Positions 17,383 through 30,900 of a DNA stretch of 64,000 nt are shown here, in pieces. Source of the DNA: Ciona savignyi. Its lineage: Eukaryota; Chordata; Ascidiacea; Phlebobranchia; Cionidae. The stretch covers positions 633,194-697,193 of the forward strand of contig CH003213.1 of assembly GCA_000149265.1 (NCBI GenBank). The letters are read 5' to 3'. Under the pieces are notes generated by a model that saw nothing but the letters and a program-made list of their open reading frames with translations, was not told where the DNA came from and did no database searches. How positions within the stretch are numbered: position 1 is the stretch's first letter; the number at the start of each line of letters is the position of its first letter. The translations under genes and the position numbers were made by a program.

Positions 17383-17388
17383 TTTATT
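17383..17388 (-). terminator. Poly(A) signal AATAAA of esterase copy C
   Basis: Minus-strand AATAAA 112 bases after the stop of copy C. Confidence 0.5.
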
Positions 17389-17499
17389 TAAGAAATTCAA
17401 TAAGGATCACACAGTTACGTGAAATAAACATATCCGTTTGTTTTTGGATAATTACTATAATGTCAAATTATAAACGCGATGTCATACTTAGATTGGCAT

Positions 17500-20400
17500 T
17501 TAATTTTGTCCTATTTGGTCTATGGTTTCTGTAAGAAGTTTGAAGTGATCCTCAATTAGGTTGCGGTCACTTCCAAAGGGAACTTGAGCTGTAAGATGAC
17601 GTTTATCTGATGACTTGTAAAGTGGCCATTCGACTGGAACTTTCTGACCCTTGTTAGGATTTCTAGAAATATAATTTTTTTTATTGGTTGTTTTGTTCAG
17701 TATATTACCAAAGGACAAATTTGGATAATATTTGTGATTGATTTGTGTCTTTTTGTTGGGAAATCTACACCTACATTATTAATTGATGCGTTTTATTCGT
17801 AGTTCAGCGTGGTTTTAAACAACTGACATTTTATTAACGCCTTAAAAGCGTTTTAATGTACGACATTATTAGCTGATATATCACAAATGTATTTTAAATC
17901 CTTGGCTCATTTTTAGAACTACTGCTATAAAAGTTTCTATGCAAAATTACATAATTAGATATCTATATATTCCTAGCTTTTTACTCTTACCCAGTTGTAG
18001 CAAAGTTAACAATGTACTTCATCCATTGTTCCGTCATTTTTTGTTCATCTTTGGTAAATTTGACTTCCGCTGACATCTTGGCTGATGAGTAGGGAAATCC
18101 CCATGTAAATATGATGTCATCGCCGTGGTCACATTCGCAGAAATCGGCCTTCATGACTAAACTGTCCGATAAATTATGTTCTTTGCTGTGGGAATGCGCC
18201 GGAGTCTGGGTCATGTAGTAAACGTAACAAGGGTGTCCAGAATCTGCGAAAGAAATGTGTTTGGCTTATTTTATATTAAAAATTACATTGATATGTCTTT
18301 TTATATTTCATTTTTGACGTTTTTAGTGAATCGTATCATATGAATTTTTACCCTCTTTGATAGATAGTCATTCTGCTCGGTTTACCTGCATGACCTTTTG
18401 CTTGAAGAATTGTAGGAACAACGAACAACATATCTGCCATAAGTTCCCCTCCTACTTTACTCCATTTTAATTTGTCATCTACTGAATACTTCTTCGCGTA
18501 TGTGTCCATCATAAACTTCGCCACTTCAGTCTGTTTTTCTTTCTTTGTAAATTATATGAGTTTATTGGCCTAACAAATTGTTTTTAAGTTGTCAACTCAG
18601 AACAACTTTTGTAAAGTGCCATTTAAATCCGACTCAGATACAGCTATTATCACCATATACTCACTGTATATGGTTTATCCATGAGCATCCACTGTAATAA
18701 ACCAAGAACAGTTTCTTCCGACGCTCCACTTTCAAACTCAGCTATCATGGGAGAGAGAATACCAAATTCCTCTGTGTTATTGCATCCGGTCATAAAAGGA
18801 ACTGGTGCAGATATGGTTGAATTACGGATCAGCTGTGACGGGTATTCAGGTACGAATTCCCCGTCGATGCTGGCTCTGAATGGCCCCAGAGGCATCTGTC
18901 GGATATTGAATTAATTAAACTTGAGTTAAATTTATTTTTTTAGATCTTAACATAATGTCAAAAAATCTTACAATCCAAATTTAAATACAAATCTTAAGTT
19001 TTTCGAATATTTCTCTGGGCAGTTTTAAACTTTCGTTATACATTTGAAGTTTTTAGATATCTAGATCATATTTATTTACAATTCAGACTAATTAAGTTAG
19101 ATTTTATGAATTCTTCTGGCTAATAAAATTTTCGTTTATCTTGTGCTTGAAAAATTGTTTAACGGGCGAACATTTCAACCAAAGCAATTTAACTAGAAGC
19201 TTGTTGTCCAACGGTTTATGCTTAAATGAATAAACGTATATATTTTTAATGTAAGAAAACCCAATGCGCTTATCACTTAAATTACGATTTTGCACATTTA
19301 GTCAATTCTTTCCAACAATTTGAAAGGTTTTTAGTTGGTTTGTTAACTGCTTCTTAGAGAAGTCGTCGCGCTATTTCAACAAAGCGTTTTTTGGTTGAAA
19401 TGAAAGCGAAATAAAAAACATCTCCCTTATCCAAACGGGGCATATATATTAAAATAGCATCCAGTATAAAGGTGTAAAAATTAAACTCCTACCTTTTTTG
19501 ATGCTTCTGTATACGCTTCCATGAGTTTATGTGCAGGTTTCTTTTTTAACTTCGCAACCATCTCATCTGAATCCTTTTCAGTGATATTCAATGCTTCAAG
19601 AAACAGCTTCCTAAATTCGCCTTGATCAGATTTGCACAAACCTTAAGAAAAATAAAATTAATTTAAAACAAAATTTGCCTTAAAAACATTAGACTGCATT
19701 GGTATGTGTAACATCTGTGTCGTAATATGTTCATATCGTTTGATAATTAATTTTTTTTTAATATTCATTGTTTGCCCCTGCTGCTGGACCCGGTGATCCC
19801 AATATTTTAAGGTTGTTTGTTACGTCACAAAAACTTGCCTAATTTATCTTATTGACTCGTGTCATTGTACTTTCTATTTGAATAAGTATTAAACGTTTAA
19901 CAGAAAGTGTTTTAATGAAGCTAATTGAATTAATTTACTGATTAGATACCTTCATCGATAACCAGTTGGTAAGTAGAGTTTTTGTCACTTTTACTGATCG
20001 TAGATATTCTTGGCGCTATATTGATTTTTCATTTTGTTTACAAAAAAGTATTTTATACCGGAAAGAAAGTGTTGTTCGCGTTAAAACTTGACAATTGTGC
20101 TGGGAATTTCCAGTGCAGCCTAGAGTAGCAATTCTCGGCGAAGGCAGGTTCGCTAATACAGAAGAACATATCGTATGTTACTACCTGGCATAGTAGCTGT
20201 ACCACTGTGTGTAATTGCTCGATGGAAATATCCACGGGACACTGGCGACAACATATGAATTCCAACAGATGCTGCACCAGCGCTTTGCCCGAAGATAGTT
20301 ACGTTGTCGGGGTTTCCCCCGAAAGACTTAATATTTTCCTTGGTCCATCTGAATGGCGCCAATTTAGAAACAGTATTAGGATAATAATTAAACTCGGGGA

Positions 20401-21593
20401 TTTACTCCAATGCTTTATGTTGGTCAAAGAACCCCATGTTCCCCTTCCATTTTGTATCCTTTCCCGCAGTAAAGAAACCAAACACATTGACCCTATAATT
20501 CGGAATGACCACAACAACATCGTGCATGCTGCATATGGTTTGACCGCTGTAGCCAATAGCAGAACCCATGGCGAGACCACCTCCGAAGAACCACACCAAC
20601 ACCTATCAGAAAATGAATATATAATAAGGTATAAAATGCATTATATCAGTATGGCTAACAAAAATTCCGATTTTGTCTGTACCCAGTGAATTATTTTGGA
20701 GAGTAACCTGAAATGCTTTATTTTAAACTTAAACGAAGGTTTGCCGTTGAAATTAATTTATTTTCTTGTTTTTATGTTTTATGTGCATTTCATTTTCTAG
20801 CTTTTTTTAAAGTGGTTATTTCTTTTTACAGTTCCCGACCAACTTGCATATTCTCATTGTTTTAGTGTTGCCCCATTTCAACCGATATCGGTGTTATGTT
20901 TTTTTGTTTAATAATCAATCAGCTATCAGACATGAATGGATAGCATTTATAAAATATATAGACTTATGTTTGCGAGAAAGCTTGATTTGACGTCTGGACA
21001 TTCTCACACTTATTCATGTAAGCCTATAAATGAACTTCCAAGGTAATGTCTTACCGGCATGTTTGCGCTCGGGTTTAAGTTGTTGGTGTACACGTTGAGG
21101 TAAAGACAGTCCTCGCTTATTGCGTGCAGATCCTTACTGGGAATATCTTCGATGACGATGTACTTGCTTAGCATTTCAACAACTTTAATATCTTGCATCG
21201 GTGACGGAATAGGCCGAGTTCCGTCAAGAACTCCGCTCCATGGTTCGGCACTAGAACAATCAAAATGATTCCTAGTTGACAGCAACGGGTAATAATATAC
21301 AACGAACATACAGGGAACACCATAATAACCTGCCAGCAGTTAGGCACTTTTACCCGATCAATATTTATTTAGATATGAAGAGAGTTTTAATTTACCAAAA
21401 AGAAAATTAACACAGTCATTTAATATATCTCTTACTCCTGTGGACGCTCAAATCGCAACTCTCCAACCGGGGGCTTCGCAAACGGGATCGAACTGAATTT
21501 ATAAACTTGCTTGGAGTTTGTAAACTTAGACGATCCGACGACCTTTCCTCGAACGGCACCTTTGGTAGTTTTTACACACGGCAAGTCGCTCAT
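17500..21593 (-). CDS. Carboxylesterase type B, tandem copy C
   Basis: Third tandem esterase. Exons 21436-21593, 21055-21250, 20406-20602, 20185-20348, 19493-19641, 18665-18895, 18386-18542, 17991-18243, 17500-17662; lengths identical to copies A and B, 555 residues. EDCLYLNVY, oxyanion GGG (here WFFGGG rather than WFYGGG), FGQSAG nucleophile elbow with Gln before Ser206 as in copy B, acid in CNNTEE and base in CDHGDDI are all present, so the triad is complete. No signal peptide and the usual partner of Cys101 is missing. Intron 4 is 543 bases against 76 in copy B: its ends match copy B and an extra stretch of about 470 bases lies at 19709-20176. A cytosolic ester hydrolase of unknown substrate is the best reading. 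Confidence 0.93.
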
Positions 21594-24500
21594 AACGAGA
21601 TGCTATTACTTGCTTAATTTCTAAGATAGCTAGATGTACACACACACACAAATTATTTATAACAGTATCCTGACAATTCCCAATTGTGCAACTTTCAAAG
21701 TAGTTATTCCTAACGATATCATATTTTAAACTAAAATTCCCACCATATTTGACTCCAACAAAACATTCAGGGGAGATTCAACCTACGTACTTGATATGGT
21801 GGTTTCGGTATTATGCGGTTGTGCCTAATGGTTTGAATCAACATTTCAAAAACACAAATCCTACAATGCCAATTATTATCTTTGTCTTTAAAGACCAAGT
21901 CTCCTACGTCACGCTAAGTTAAACTTTAACTTATTGAGATGTTAATAGCTTACCAAAGTTCAGTTTGTTAGCTGCAACTATTTGGTTTTATATTATTAAC
22001 AGGCTGTAAAGTTATTTTTAAGTTTTTAGTATAATCATTTTTTTACTTAACAAACTGCAAAAAGTGAAACAAATCATAATAAAAGCAGAAAATAGTGAAA
22101 TAAATCGTGAATAAAATATCACATTGGACGATAAAAACTACCTGCGTGTTCAAAGTTACTTTTCGCAGCTTGCGTAACCTTCGATTTTGTCGCTGGGGAG
22201 TCGGTTGTGGGGCAGAGTACTCAGCGGTCAAGTGGATTCTGGTGCTTTATATAAAAATTACAAATAATATTTTATTGAATACAACCATTTAATATTGTAT
22301 TAAATGAATCGAATATTCATTGGCTCTAATTCAAGAATTGTTTGAAAACTTATAAATCCTTTTCTGTGGATTTTTCCTCCAACCAGAATACAAATAATAA
22401 AATCAACCATTTATATATACATCGTATGTTGTATTTCAATTCGATTACCGTCGCGATCCAGTTCTACTAGTTGGGTTAAGTAGAAAGCTTAAAATAAATA
22501 ATACATGATCAAAGTGCAGACGGACGCCGGGTTTGTTACAACCGTTCAGGAAATCTCGACTGACGCCTTTTCTGACCAAAAAAACCACAAACTTTTGGAG
22601 ATTTTGTTATTATGATTTAATTGGGTTTGCAACTTTATGAATATTCGATGTAGGTACAAAGTAAGTGTAGTTTTACTTTGTGGTTTTAAATTATATTTTT
22701 CACTTTTTACGGCGATTGTTCTGTCGAGGGGAATGGTGCTATATACTGTTACGTCATAATTGCAAGGAAAGTTTTGCTGCGCCTTGGGGCACTAAAGACA
22801 ACAGACTATTTGTTACTGAGTTTCGAAGCTACAATTTATGTGCTTAATTGTTATATAAAAGAAATGAGTGCAAAATTGATTATAAACAATGATACTTTAT
22901 AATAAGGTCTAAATATAGAATGTTTAAAATTGTTGAAATAATGTTTGAGGGAAAAAATACTGCAATAGTTTAGTTTCAAATTAATAGTCTTGCGACTGAT
23001 GTACAGCGACTAAACGTTGGCCTAAGTTCGGCTAAAATGCTTCCAAGCAATCAGATTAGAGCTAAGTGCCCATTTCATGTTCTCTGTCTTTGCGCTAACG
23101 TAGTTAGGGTGTAACATTTTGCCCTTGAAAGAAAAGGACCTTTCTGAAAATTGGGTTTGTCATTTCGCTTACTATTCAACAGCGATTGATTTCCTACGTC
23201 GACTACTTCGTCACACCTGAAAGCCGCTTCCTTTTTCAGGCGAATTACCACGAATACAAGCTATATTCTGGTAAACATTTATAGATATTTCTGTCTCCTA
23301 GGAAGCATTTTAAAAGAAAATTTTATCAAAGCAAATATGGAGGTAAGATGTATTTTTTTGTAACATTACGTGAGGTATAAAATATCAAATTTGTTTTGCA
23401 TTGGTTTCATCAAAATTATTTAAAATGAATTAGGTGCGTGCATTATTATTTTATATAAGCTTGAAGAATTATAGTGTGGGTGTGCATGTTTTGATATGTC
23501 GATTACTAGATGCTTATATGTGATTTTGACAAAAAATCGATAATGATTTTGATTGAAAAACGCTTTTTGATTTCTGACGACGATATCGTATAGTAGAAGT
23601 AAAAGAAAAGAGTGTTTTTGAATATTGAAAAATGTCCTTTTAGCAACATCTATGACATTTAGTATATATTGACGTTTTTGCTTGAAATCTTAAAAAAACG
23701 CATACACTATTTTCCGAAAATGACATGCTTGCTTCTTTAGGTGTTTGGTTTTATTCATAGAAATGCTCTGTTACTGTTAGTTTTAGCGGGCAGTTCCATT
23801 CAACAGATAGATTTTAGAACCATAACCGCTCGTTAAAACGTTAATTGCTGACTGTAAAATGTCACAAAAGTTTTTAGTTCGAAGTGTCGTGGAGCATAAT
23901 ACCATGCCCGCTGGTGCAGTCTATGCTAAAGAGGTGGCGTCCGTTTAATTACGGTTTAAAAAGGTGTGAAATAGTTATGTGGCTGGAGGTATATGTAGTC
24001 GAGTAGCGAATTGGTAATTCCGAAAAGTGGACGGAGGCATTTTTTAGTTAGAATTATTAGGCGAAGTAGCTTGCCGTGATCGCTAATTGCAAATTCTAGT
24101 TTGCACATTAGGGCCTACATGTAAATCAACATATTAAAGCAGGAAGCATTATCAAACATCATTTAAAAAAATGTCGTTGTACAAAATTAACTTTAAATCA
24201 CCCGGTGCAGCGTATATCAAGTGAATCAAAATATAACGAACATCGAAGACAAAACAACATAAAAGCAATAGCGTTATTTTGTTCTGTCAACATCTGTGCT
24301 TATATGTTTCGCTTTAATTAGGCTTTTAAGAGCTAAGTTCGGATGGTAATCGTCTTATCAATTTGGAACGTCACAATCTTGATTCGCTTTGCTAAATGGC
24401 CGAATTGTGCGTCATAGGTTCATTATGATCAAGAGTGACGCTGCGCTTGGGCAGTGGAGTGCGTAGTTACGCCCACTGACAGGAAAATAACACTTTCGTC

Positions 24501-25726
24501 CGTCGTATTTTTAAGTAGGCCGAGTGGACATGGTATGTCATAACCACTCAGTTTTCTGTAACGGTTTTAATCTATTCTGCCGGTTGCACACAATCTTGTA
24601 TTTTGTAAAGATCACTTGTATTTTTTATTACTTTGACGTAAAGGTGGATAACACCGGAGACATAAGATTTGACAGAATCAGTCGCCTTTAGGCACCATCG
24701 GTTAGTTTCCTTTCGTATTGAAATAGATATGAATCCGAGCTTATCTGTTTAACTTTAAAGTAGTTTGGATTTAGAGGTGAAAAGTTGGGGGAATAAATAA
24801 GCAGAACACGTAGCGGTGAAGAGGGTCATTCTTTTCTCAGTAGTCACAGCGCCTCGGGAGTTTTGTCAGTCTATTGTTTTTATCGTTTTGTTGCAGCGCG
24901 TAATTCTAGTCGCAGTGAAAGAGTATAATGCCATAATAGTGTCATCATTATTGCCTTGCGTGATAAAGATCACTCGGATAAATTGTACCCAGCGATACGA
25001 GGCCTCGAGGGCAAAAATTACAAGCTTAGCTATTTATTTTTTATTTCCGTAATTTACAGCAAAATCTGACCGCAAAAATGTAGCAGAAACAATTCAATGT
25101 TTGTTTTTAGTGTGCTTAAGGATCGCGAGAACGGTTTGCTCTTTAAAATAGTTGAAATAGGTCGCAGGCCTGCCGAGATTTAATTGTGTGGGTTATTTCG
25201 AAAATACAGGCGTGGACAAACCGCTAATCTGAAAGTAACAACCTATTTTAACAAGTTTCTTATCATAATTGCTGGTCAATGTAGACAGTTTCGGACAGGT
25301 TACAATTAAAACAGAGGTCGGCTTATATAAAACGCGCAAACTTCTGTTCTGGTTGTGATTAATTATAAGTCAGCGAACCGATAGCAATCTGCAATTTTTG
25401 CAGGTGACTTTTCGAATGTCTGTACGATCGATCGCGTTACTAAGATTTCGCAACAGGTTTAGGAAAGCGTGAATGATAGATCGATCGAAACCTGATAGAA
25501 TGTTAGATGAAATGATTAGGTTTGTTCTTCAGATTGCGCCCAACTATTTTCTCGCTGCAAATGTGTAGCCTCTTTAAAGAATGCGTGTTTAAATCGATGA
25601 ATGTCTGTTGAAATCGATACATTTTGCTGTATTTGAGGACTTATATCACTGTGTTTGGAAATATACAATTTCCTTTTAATAACAGTAAAAAAGGAAAATA
25701 TCCATTTTACTTTTTTTTATTTCCAG
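21594..25726. other. Gene-poor region between esterase C and the coiled-coil gene
   Basis: No gene recognised on either strand. The first ~600 bases are the conserved upstream region shared with copy B; a short (CA)n lies at 21640-21653. At 23336-23343 an ATGGAG|GTAAG could be the end of a 5' untranslated exon of the plus-strand gene at 25746, but this cannot be shown from sequence alone. The rest is AT-rich with slightly higher GC from about 24300. Confidence 0.45.
21772..21945 (-). promoter_or_regulatory. Upstream block of esterase copy C shared with copy B
   Basis: Counterpart of 12752-12935, with TACGTCAC at 21905-21912 followed by GTTAAACTTTAACTTATTGA in both. Conserved position and order relative to the start codon. 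Confidence 0.4.
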
Positions 25727-25745
25727 ATATTTTCGCTCAGTGAGT

Positions 25746-27347
25746 ATGCCTACGAGAAATCCAATCATCCCGGGCACGAACAAGCGCACCATACTGAGGG
25801 CGCTGCACAATGAAATGAAAGAAAAGAAGATAATTACGCAATTTAAACCTACGACAAACTATTCCGATACTACGTCATCAGGTATCCATAGTAACAGCAG
25901 CAGCGAAGCGAGTGACGTCAACGAAGTGACTAGCTTCAAGAAAGCAGGAAACAGGACGAAGATGACACGCACGGCGCTAGAGAGCGACAACGAAGATAAA
26001 ACGTTGGACGCTCGCGATTCTGTCGACACGGACGACAGCACAGGCACAGATGACGGAAGTGACGCAACAGACGAAGAGACTACAACTTCGAACAATGAGT
26101 CTTCCGACGACAACGAGCAGAAAGAGGAACGGTACATGCCGCGCACTTGGATCGTTGCAAACAACAAAACGGAAAACAAGGAGAAACGAAAGCGATACAT
26201 TCGGCCAAGTAATGGGGTACCCCGGCCGCAAATGCCCAACGTTGACGCTGCGAAACAGTTTGGCCAGAATAACAATTCGAATACTTTGGAGGAGCTGCTC
26301 CGGAGGAGAATAAAACAAGAAGAGGAATTAGAGTTTAGCTTGGAGGAACGGAGGCAAATCACCGAGGGCTACAATAAGTTTGTATTGAACGGACCAACGC
26401 AGAAACAAGGAACCGCGTTTGGGAGTAAAAAAGAAGTGGCGAAAAAGCATCTTCAAAACGGGGATCCGGATATTGAATTTCCGCTAGAAAAAGCTGCATC
26501 CGGAGAAGAGTTGAAAGGCGTCCGGGAAGCCAGGAGACTGGAACAAGCGGCAAAGCGGAAAACGAAGGCGGAAAAACGTTCCGTGTCCGAAGCCAAGTTG
26601 GCGGTCGGGGAGGCTAAACTGAACGAGTTTGAAGCTAAACTTCGAGCCAGGCAGTCCAAGATCGACGAACGGCACGCCAAGTTATGCAGGAGGCACGCCA
26701 TCTTGAAGCAAGCGGAGGAACGGTTGATGGCGCTCGAGGCGAAGTTGGATGATGATGAGGAGAATCATAGAGACCGGGAGAGGAGAGTGAAGAACCGGGA
26801 GCGCAGAGTCCGACAGGAGGAGGCAGGGCTGCAGATCAAGGAATCGTCGTTGAAGAAGCGTGAGGAGAAGGTCTCGGAAAACATTCGCGACATCGAAAGA
26901 AGAAAAAAATTGGTGGAAGAGAAAGAAGAGCTCTCAAATACGATGGAGGAAATAATGAAGAAACGAGAGAATCTGCACAGAACCGATGACAGCACGAAGA
27001 AACCTGGCGTGATTGGAACGTTCGGAAAGAAACTCATGCGCGCCAAAAACGAATTTACCTCATCCAATGACGTCAGACTGCGAGAGAATTCGTCGTCGCT
27101 CGTACGGAACCAGAATCGTCGCTCCACCGGCGCGTTGACGTCACATCCGGTGCCGGTTCCCCGCAAATCGCTAGAAAAGCGCGAAACGGCGGAGGAGCGA
27201 AGAGCGCGCTCGAACAGTATCAACTCCGATTCGGTTTTCGAAGAGAAAACGAGTAACGGAAAGAAAACCAAAACACAGAACACCAAGAAACTAGCCTCTC
27301 TGCCACGCCATAAAGAAAAAACAACTGTCGTTGGACTTTGGTTATAA
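25746..27347 (+). CDS. Charged coiled-coil protein, unknown function, intronless coding region
   Basis: 533 residues from the first ATG (MPTRNPIIPGTNKR); the codon two before it is GTG and is not used as the start. A TTTTTTATTTCCAG acceptor ends 19 bases before the ATG, so the coding exon is joined to a 5' exon or a trans-spliced leader. Order: short basic N-terminus; Ser/Asp/Glu/Thr-rich acidic stretch (about 75-130); a basic and Asn-rich part with NGVPRPQMPN; then about 185-415 a strongly charged helix with repeats such as VGEAKLNEFEAKLRARQSK and RRVKNRERRVRQEEAG, a coiled coil by composition; then a Ser/Arg-rich tail ending TTVVGLWL. GC and CpG content are clearly higher than in neighbouring DNA. 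No family recognised; could be cytoskeletal, nuclear or a scaffold. The codon pattern and length argue strongly for a real gene. Confidence 0.8.
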   Translation: MPTRNPIIPGTNKRTILRALHNEMKEKKIITQFKPTTNYSDTTSSGIHSNSSSEASDVNEVTSFKKAGNRTKMTRTALESDNEDKTLDARDSVDTDDSTGTDDGSDATDEETTTSNNESSDDNEQKEERYMPRTWIVANNKTENKEKRKRYIRPSNGVPRPQMPNVDAAKQFGQNNNSNTLEELLRRRIKQEEELEFSLEERRQITEGYNKFVLNGPTQKQGTAFGSKKEVAKKHLQNGDPDIEFPLEKAASGEELKGVREARRLEQAAKRKTKAEKRSVSEAKLAVGEAKLNEFEAKLRARQSKIDERHAKLCRRHAILKQAEERLMALEAKLDDDEENHRDRERRVKNRERRVRQEEAGLQIKESSLKKREEKVSENIRDIERRKKLVEEKEELSNTMEEIMKKRENLHRTDDSTKKPGVIGTFGKKLMRAKNEFTSSNDVRLRENSSSLVRNQNRRSTGALTSHPVPVPRKSLEKRETAEERRARSNSINSDSVFEEKTSNGKKTKTQNTKKLASLPRHKEKTTVVGLWL

Positions 27348-27981
27348 CATTCTTTGGCGCGAAATGACAGCTAAATTTACGCTAAAACACCTAGTTCCAT
27401 GAAATCTATATTGACGTTTTAACTGCATGTGCATTTTCCTAAGATTATACTTAAAATACTTTCGTTTATACCGATAAGTATGCTTATGAAGAAAACATAC
27501 ACTACTGAGCAGTGAATACCAAAGACCGAAACTGCATATAACTAATTTCAGCTCTTTTTTTGCTATTTCTTGATATTAACTTTTAACTATTTTAGTCTTA
27601 TTCTGATGTACATATTTCGGAATGTATGTGTCGTAGATTTTTTATTGTATTTTAATAAAAGGAGAAAAATGCAGAAAATATGGTTAGAAAACATTTACCA
27701 ACGAAAACATTTACCAAAAGGCGCAAAGCTGGTACAATGTTTTTCCCTTTTTTCGCAAATCAAAATAAAAGGAAATAAAATTACAATTCACAGGTTTTTT
27801 TCAGCACCGCCGTCGGTGCCTACATTCTTTGGTAAACCATTGGATTTAAACGGGTAAGCAGAGTCGTGCATATACTTTAACAGAGGACCTACACCATAGT
27901 GTGTTAGGGTATATGAGGTTTAGAACAGATGATGTGATTACCGATGGATGTTCCATACGGAGGATGATCAATTTTACTACT
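27348..27981. other. Convergent 3' region
   Basis: 3' ends of two convergent genes (coiled-coil, plus; syntaxin, minus) meet here in 634 AT-rich bases. No other gene seen. Confidence 0.6.
27654..27659 (+). terminator. Poly(A) signal AATAAA of the coiled-coil gene
   Basis: AATAAA about 307 bases after the stop; the convergent syntaxin gene ends 320 bases further on. Confidence 0.5.
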
Positions 27982-30900
27982 CTACGAGAATTCGTACAAC
28001 TCGTCACTTCTACGCAATCGAGGATGCGCTACGGAATGCGTCACCACGGAGACGTTAGTCCGTTTTCGCTTCAACGACAAAACAACAACGAGCACAATGA
28101 TCGCGATAGCTGTGAGAAGAAACAGGGCGAGACAGAGTTTTTTCTTCCGGTATTTATGCTGCAGCTTCCCCGCCTTTTTAAGCATCTGGTTGCTCGCTTC
28201 AATGTAGTTGGATGCGAGGTTAACGTGATGTTCGATTCGATCAACTATCGCTCCTTGCTCGTGCACAAGTGATGACACCATGAGATAAGCTTCGTGCAGC
28301 TGGTTGATGCTTTTCTAACATAAAAATATTGGTAATGTTAAGGCTTTGGTGCACTACGCATTTGTAGGGTTAAGTCTTTCGTGTACTCTATACGTCAGCT
28401 AAGAATGAGCTTAATTGCAAAAAATAATGGCAACGAGGTCGCTTGGATAATTTGCCTTATCAGTAATTTGTCAGATGGACAATCGGATGGTGCCATGTTC
28501 AATACCTACCAATTGCTTTTCACTTGGGTAAGGGAACATAAACAGCCATAATAGATTATGATATGAGTGGTTCAAATTAAAGCAATAAAAAACCCACTGT
28601 TTAAAATAGCTTTCGTAATTGAAGTGATGGCATGCAGTACTGGAATTGTCCAAGTGTAATGTGCATTTCCCATGTAAAACATCACCATCATAATTTGTAC
28701 TAAATCCTACTTTAAACAGTGTATGCACCCAATGTACTCAGATGAAACAACAACAAATACAGGCTGTAAAACTAACCTCGAGGGCAAGAATTTCATGTTC
28801 GAAAAATTCCATTTCTTTCAGCTTGGCTCTCATGTCTCTACTCACTTGCGTGTCATCAACTATATCACCGTGTAGCAGAGGAACAGTTTCCCCTTCTTCA
28901 ATTGCTCTGTGTGTAACATGGGGTTAAAAAAATAGAAACAAATAGTAGAGAACACTTCATACCTTTCAATGTCCTTTCGGTCCATATTGCGACCAATTAT
29001 CGACATTTGCCGTTCAATTCGAGTTTGGACAATTTGGTTGTAGATTTTCTGGGTTGTATAATACTCCCGGACCACCGACACCAGTCTACGTAGTAATGGT
29101 ATTAAAATATTTGATTCTTTTTTTTTAAATAACAATTTGTGAGTGTTGAAGAAGGTTCAGTAAAGTATAGCTTTGTTAATATTCAACGGTTTGTATAAAT
29201 ACAATAGCTCATAATATCGAACAACGTTGACTAAAATAATTTGTTGACTGTAGACAAAGGGTTGCAGATTCGAAGGTAGTTGGTTGTGTCCTTGGGCAAG
29301 ACACTTAACAGACATTGCCTAACTAAAACCAATGGAATAATGGGTTCTACCAAATTGAAGGAAGATCTAAATCATACAGAACACATTGCGGGAACAAAAC
29401 ATATCCTATGCTATCCTAACGATACAAAAATCAAATGGTTAATAAAATGGATCAAACTTAAGTAGAAAGGCTAGTAAATTGCTGTCAAGTGTTTTTTAGA
29501 AACTAAAGTAGAAAGTTTATTAACAGTGTAGAAAATTAAAATTTGCTTTGCGCAAGTACATCATACCTGTAGGAAAGCACACTGTGCAGAAGCATTTGCA
29601 TACGTAGCTGACAAGGCAGGTATGTTGTGTCGGAAAATGGCATCATCGTACCGGATCCAAGCCTGTGCCACGACACCTTGAGGAGAGAAAATCAAATGTC
29701 AAAATGATAAATGTTTAGCAGTACTGCATTACTGTTTAGTTCACGAATAAGTGATCAAGTATACTACATAACTTTTAGTACATGAATAACAATCAAAAAG
29801 ATGATTTTGAATTACTTTTTGGTACATGAATAAATAATTAACTAGATGATAGATAGATGAATGTTACGGTTTGGTTGAAATTCAATAAATAGTTTCAAAT
29901 TAAAGTGAATTTGTGTTTGTACATTCTCTCACTAAATTTAAGTCAGAATCTTTTATATTCAAGTTAAATTTGCTTTGTCTGGGTAATGGTTAGTATCGCT
30001 CAATGAATGTGTGTTGAACCACTAGCTGCAGTATTAAATGGGAGCAGACTAGATCCATATGTATTAATGGAAATTAGATTGTCTTTAGTCTAAGCCTGAT
30101 GCAAAAGTCTTTAACACATGTTTCTTGATACCAATGGATTAATGAGTGAAACAACCATAAAAACAACTAGCAATCTCATGATTACACGCCACACTGCAAC
30201 AGTTCAATTGCTTTAAATAATTGTCTTATTTTACTGCATTTCCCAAACCTGGGATAACCATGACACGAAGTATTTCATGTTATGGTCATTAGAATTTTGA
30301 TTTTGAGTTAGAAACAAAAGTGTGACTACTGTAGAACATTTCATTTCATTAGTATGGGCGGGTCTACGGTAGCCCTGGAACCAGGAATTTAGGCCAAAGA
30401 AGGCACATTACTCCAGCGCCCTGAGCTAACATGGATCCAGGATATAGCGGTTAAGTCGGCCCTGGTCCTGAATGAAGATGAATAAATGTAGAACATGAAC
30501 AAAACATCAATCTTACATGATCATGGTGAAGTTTGGATGACGTGCGCAACTTAAACCACTTGGAAGGTGTCTACTGACAGAACAACATGCAGATTTAAAA
30601 TCAAAGAAATAATTCGTTATTATGATCAAGTGGTTAGCTTATTGCAATAATGGTGTTAGTGAAAAATGGAAGGAATTGATTGGATAAAAAAGATGATTGG
30701 TTAGATGTAATAGATATGTTACTAGTAATCAGTACACATTAAAGCATGCAGAAATTTTTGTAACTGTATATTGATGAAAAATCAGTAATAATGAATAATT
30801 TGGTAATGCTTTGTGATAAGAAACAAGAAAAAACATCATATAGGCCTAATATAAAGAATGGATACCGATTTTTTTAATTAAATGACATAGAAGTAATGTA

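Noticed and set aside
25859-27286. Long minus-strand frames opposite the coiled-coil gene
   Set aside because: They are shadows caused by the biased codons of the plus-strand gene; low-complexity Ser/Phe/Leu products with no motif.
30340-30480. GC-richer stretch in syntaxin intron 3 as a further SINE
   Set aside because: No second copy recognised in the window and no clear A or B box.
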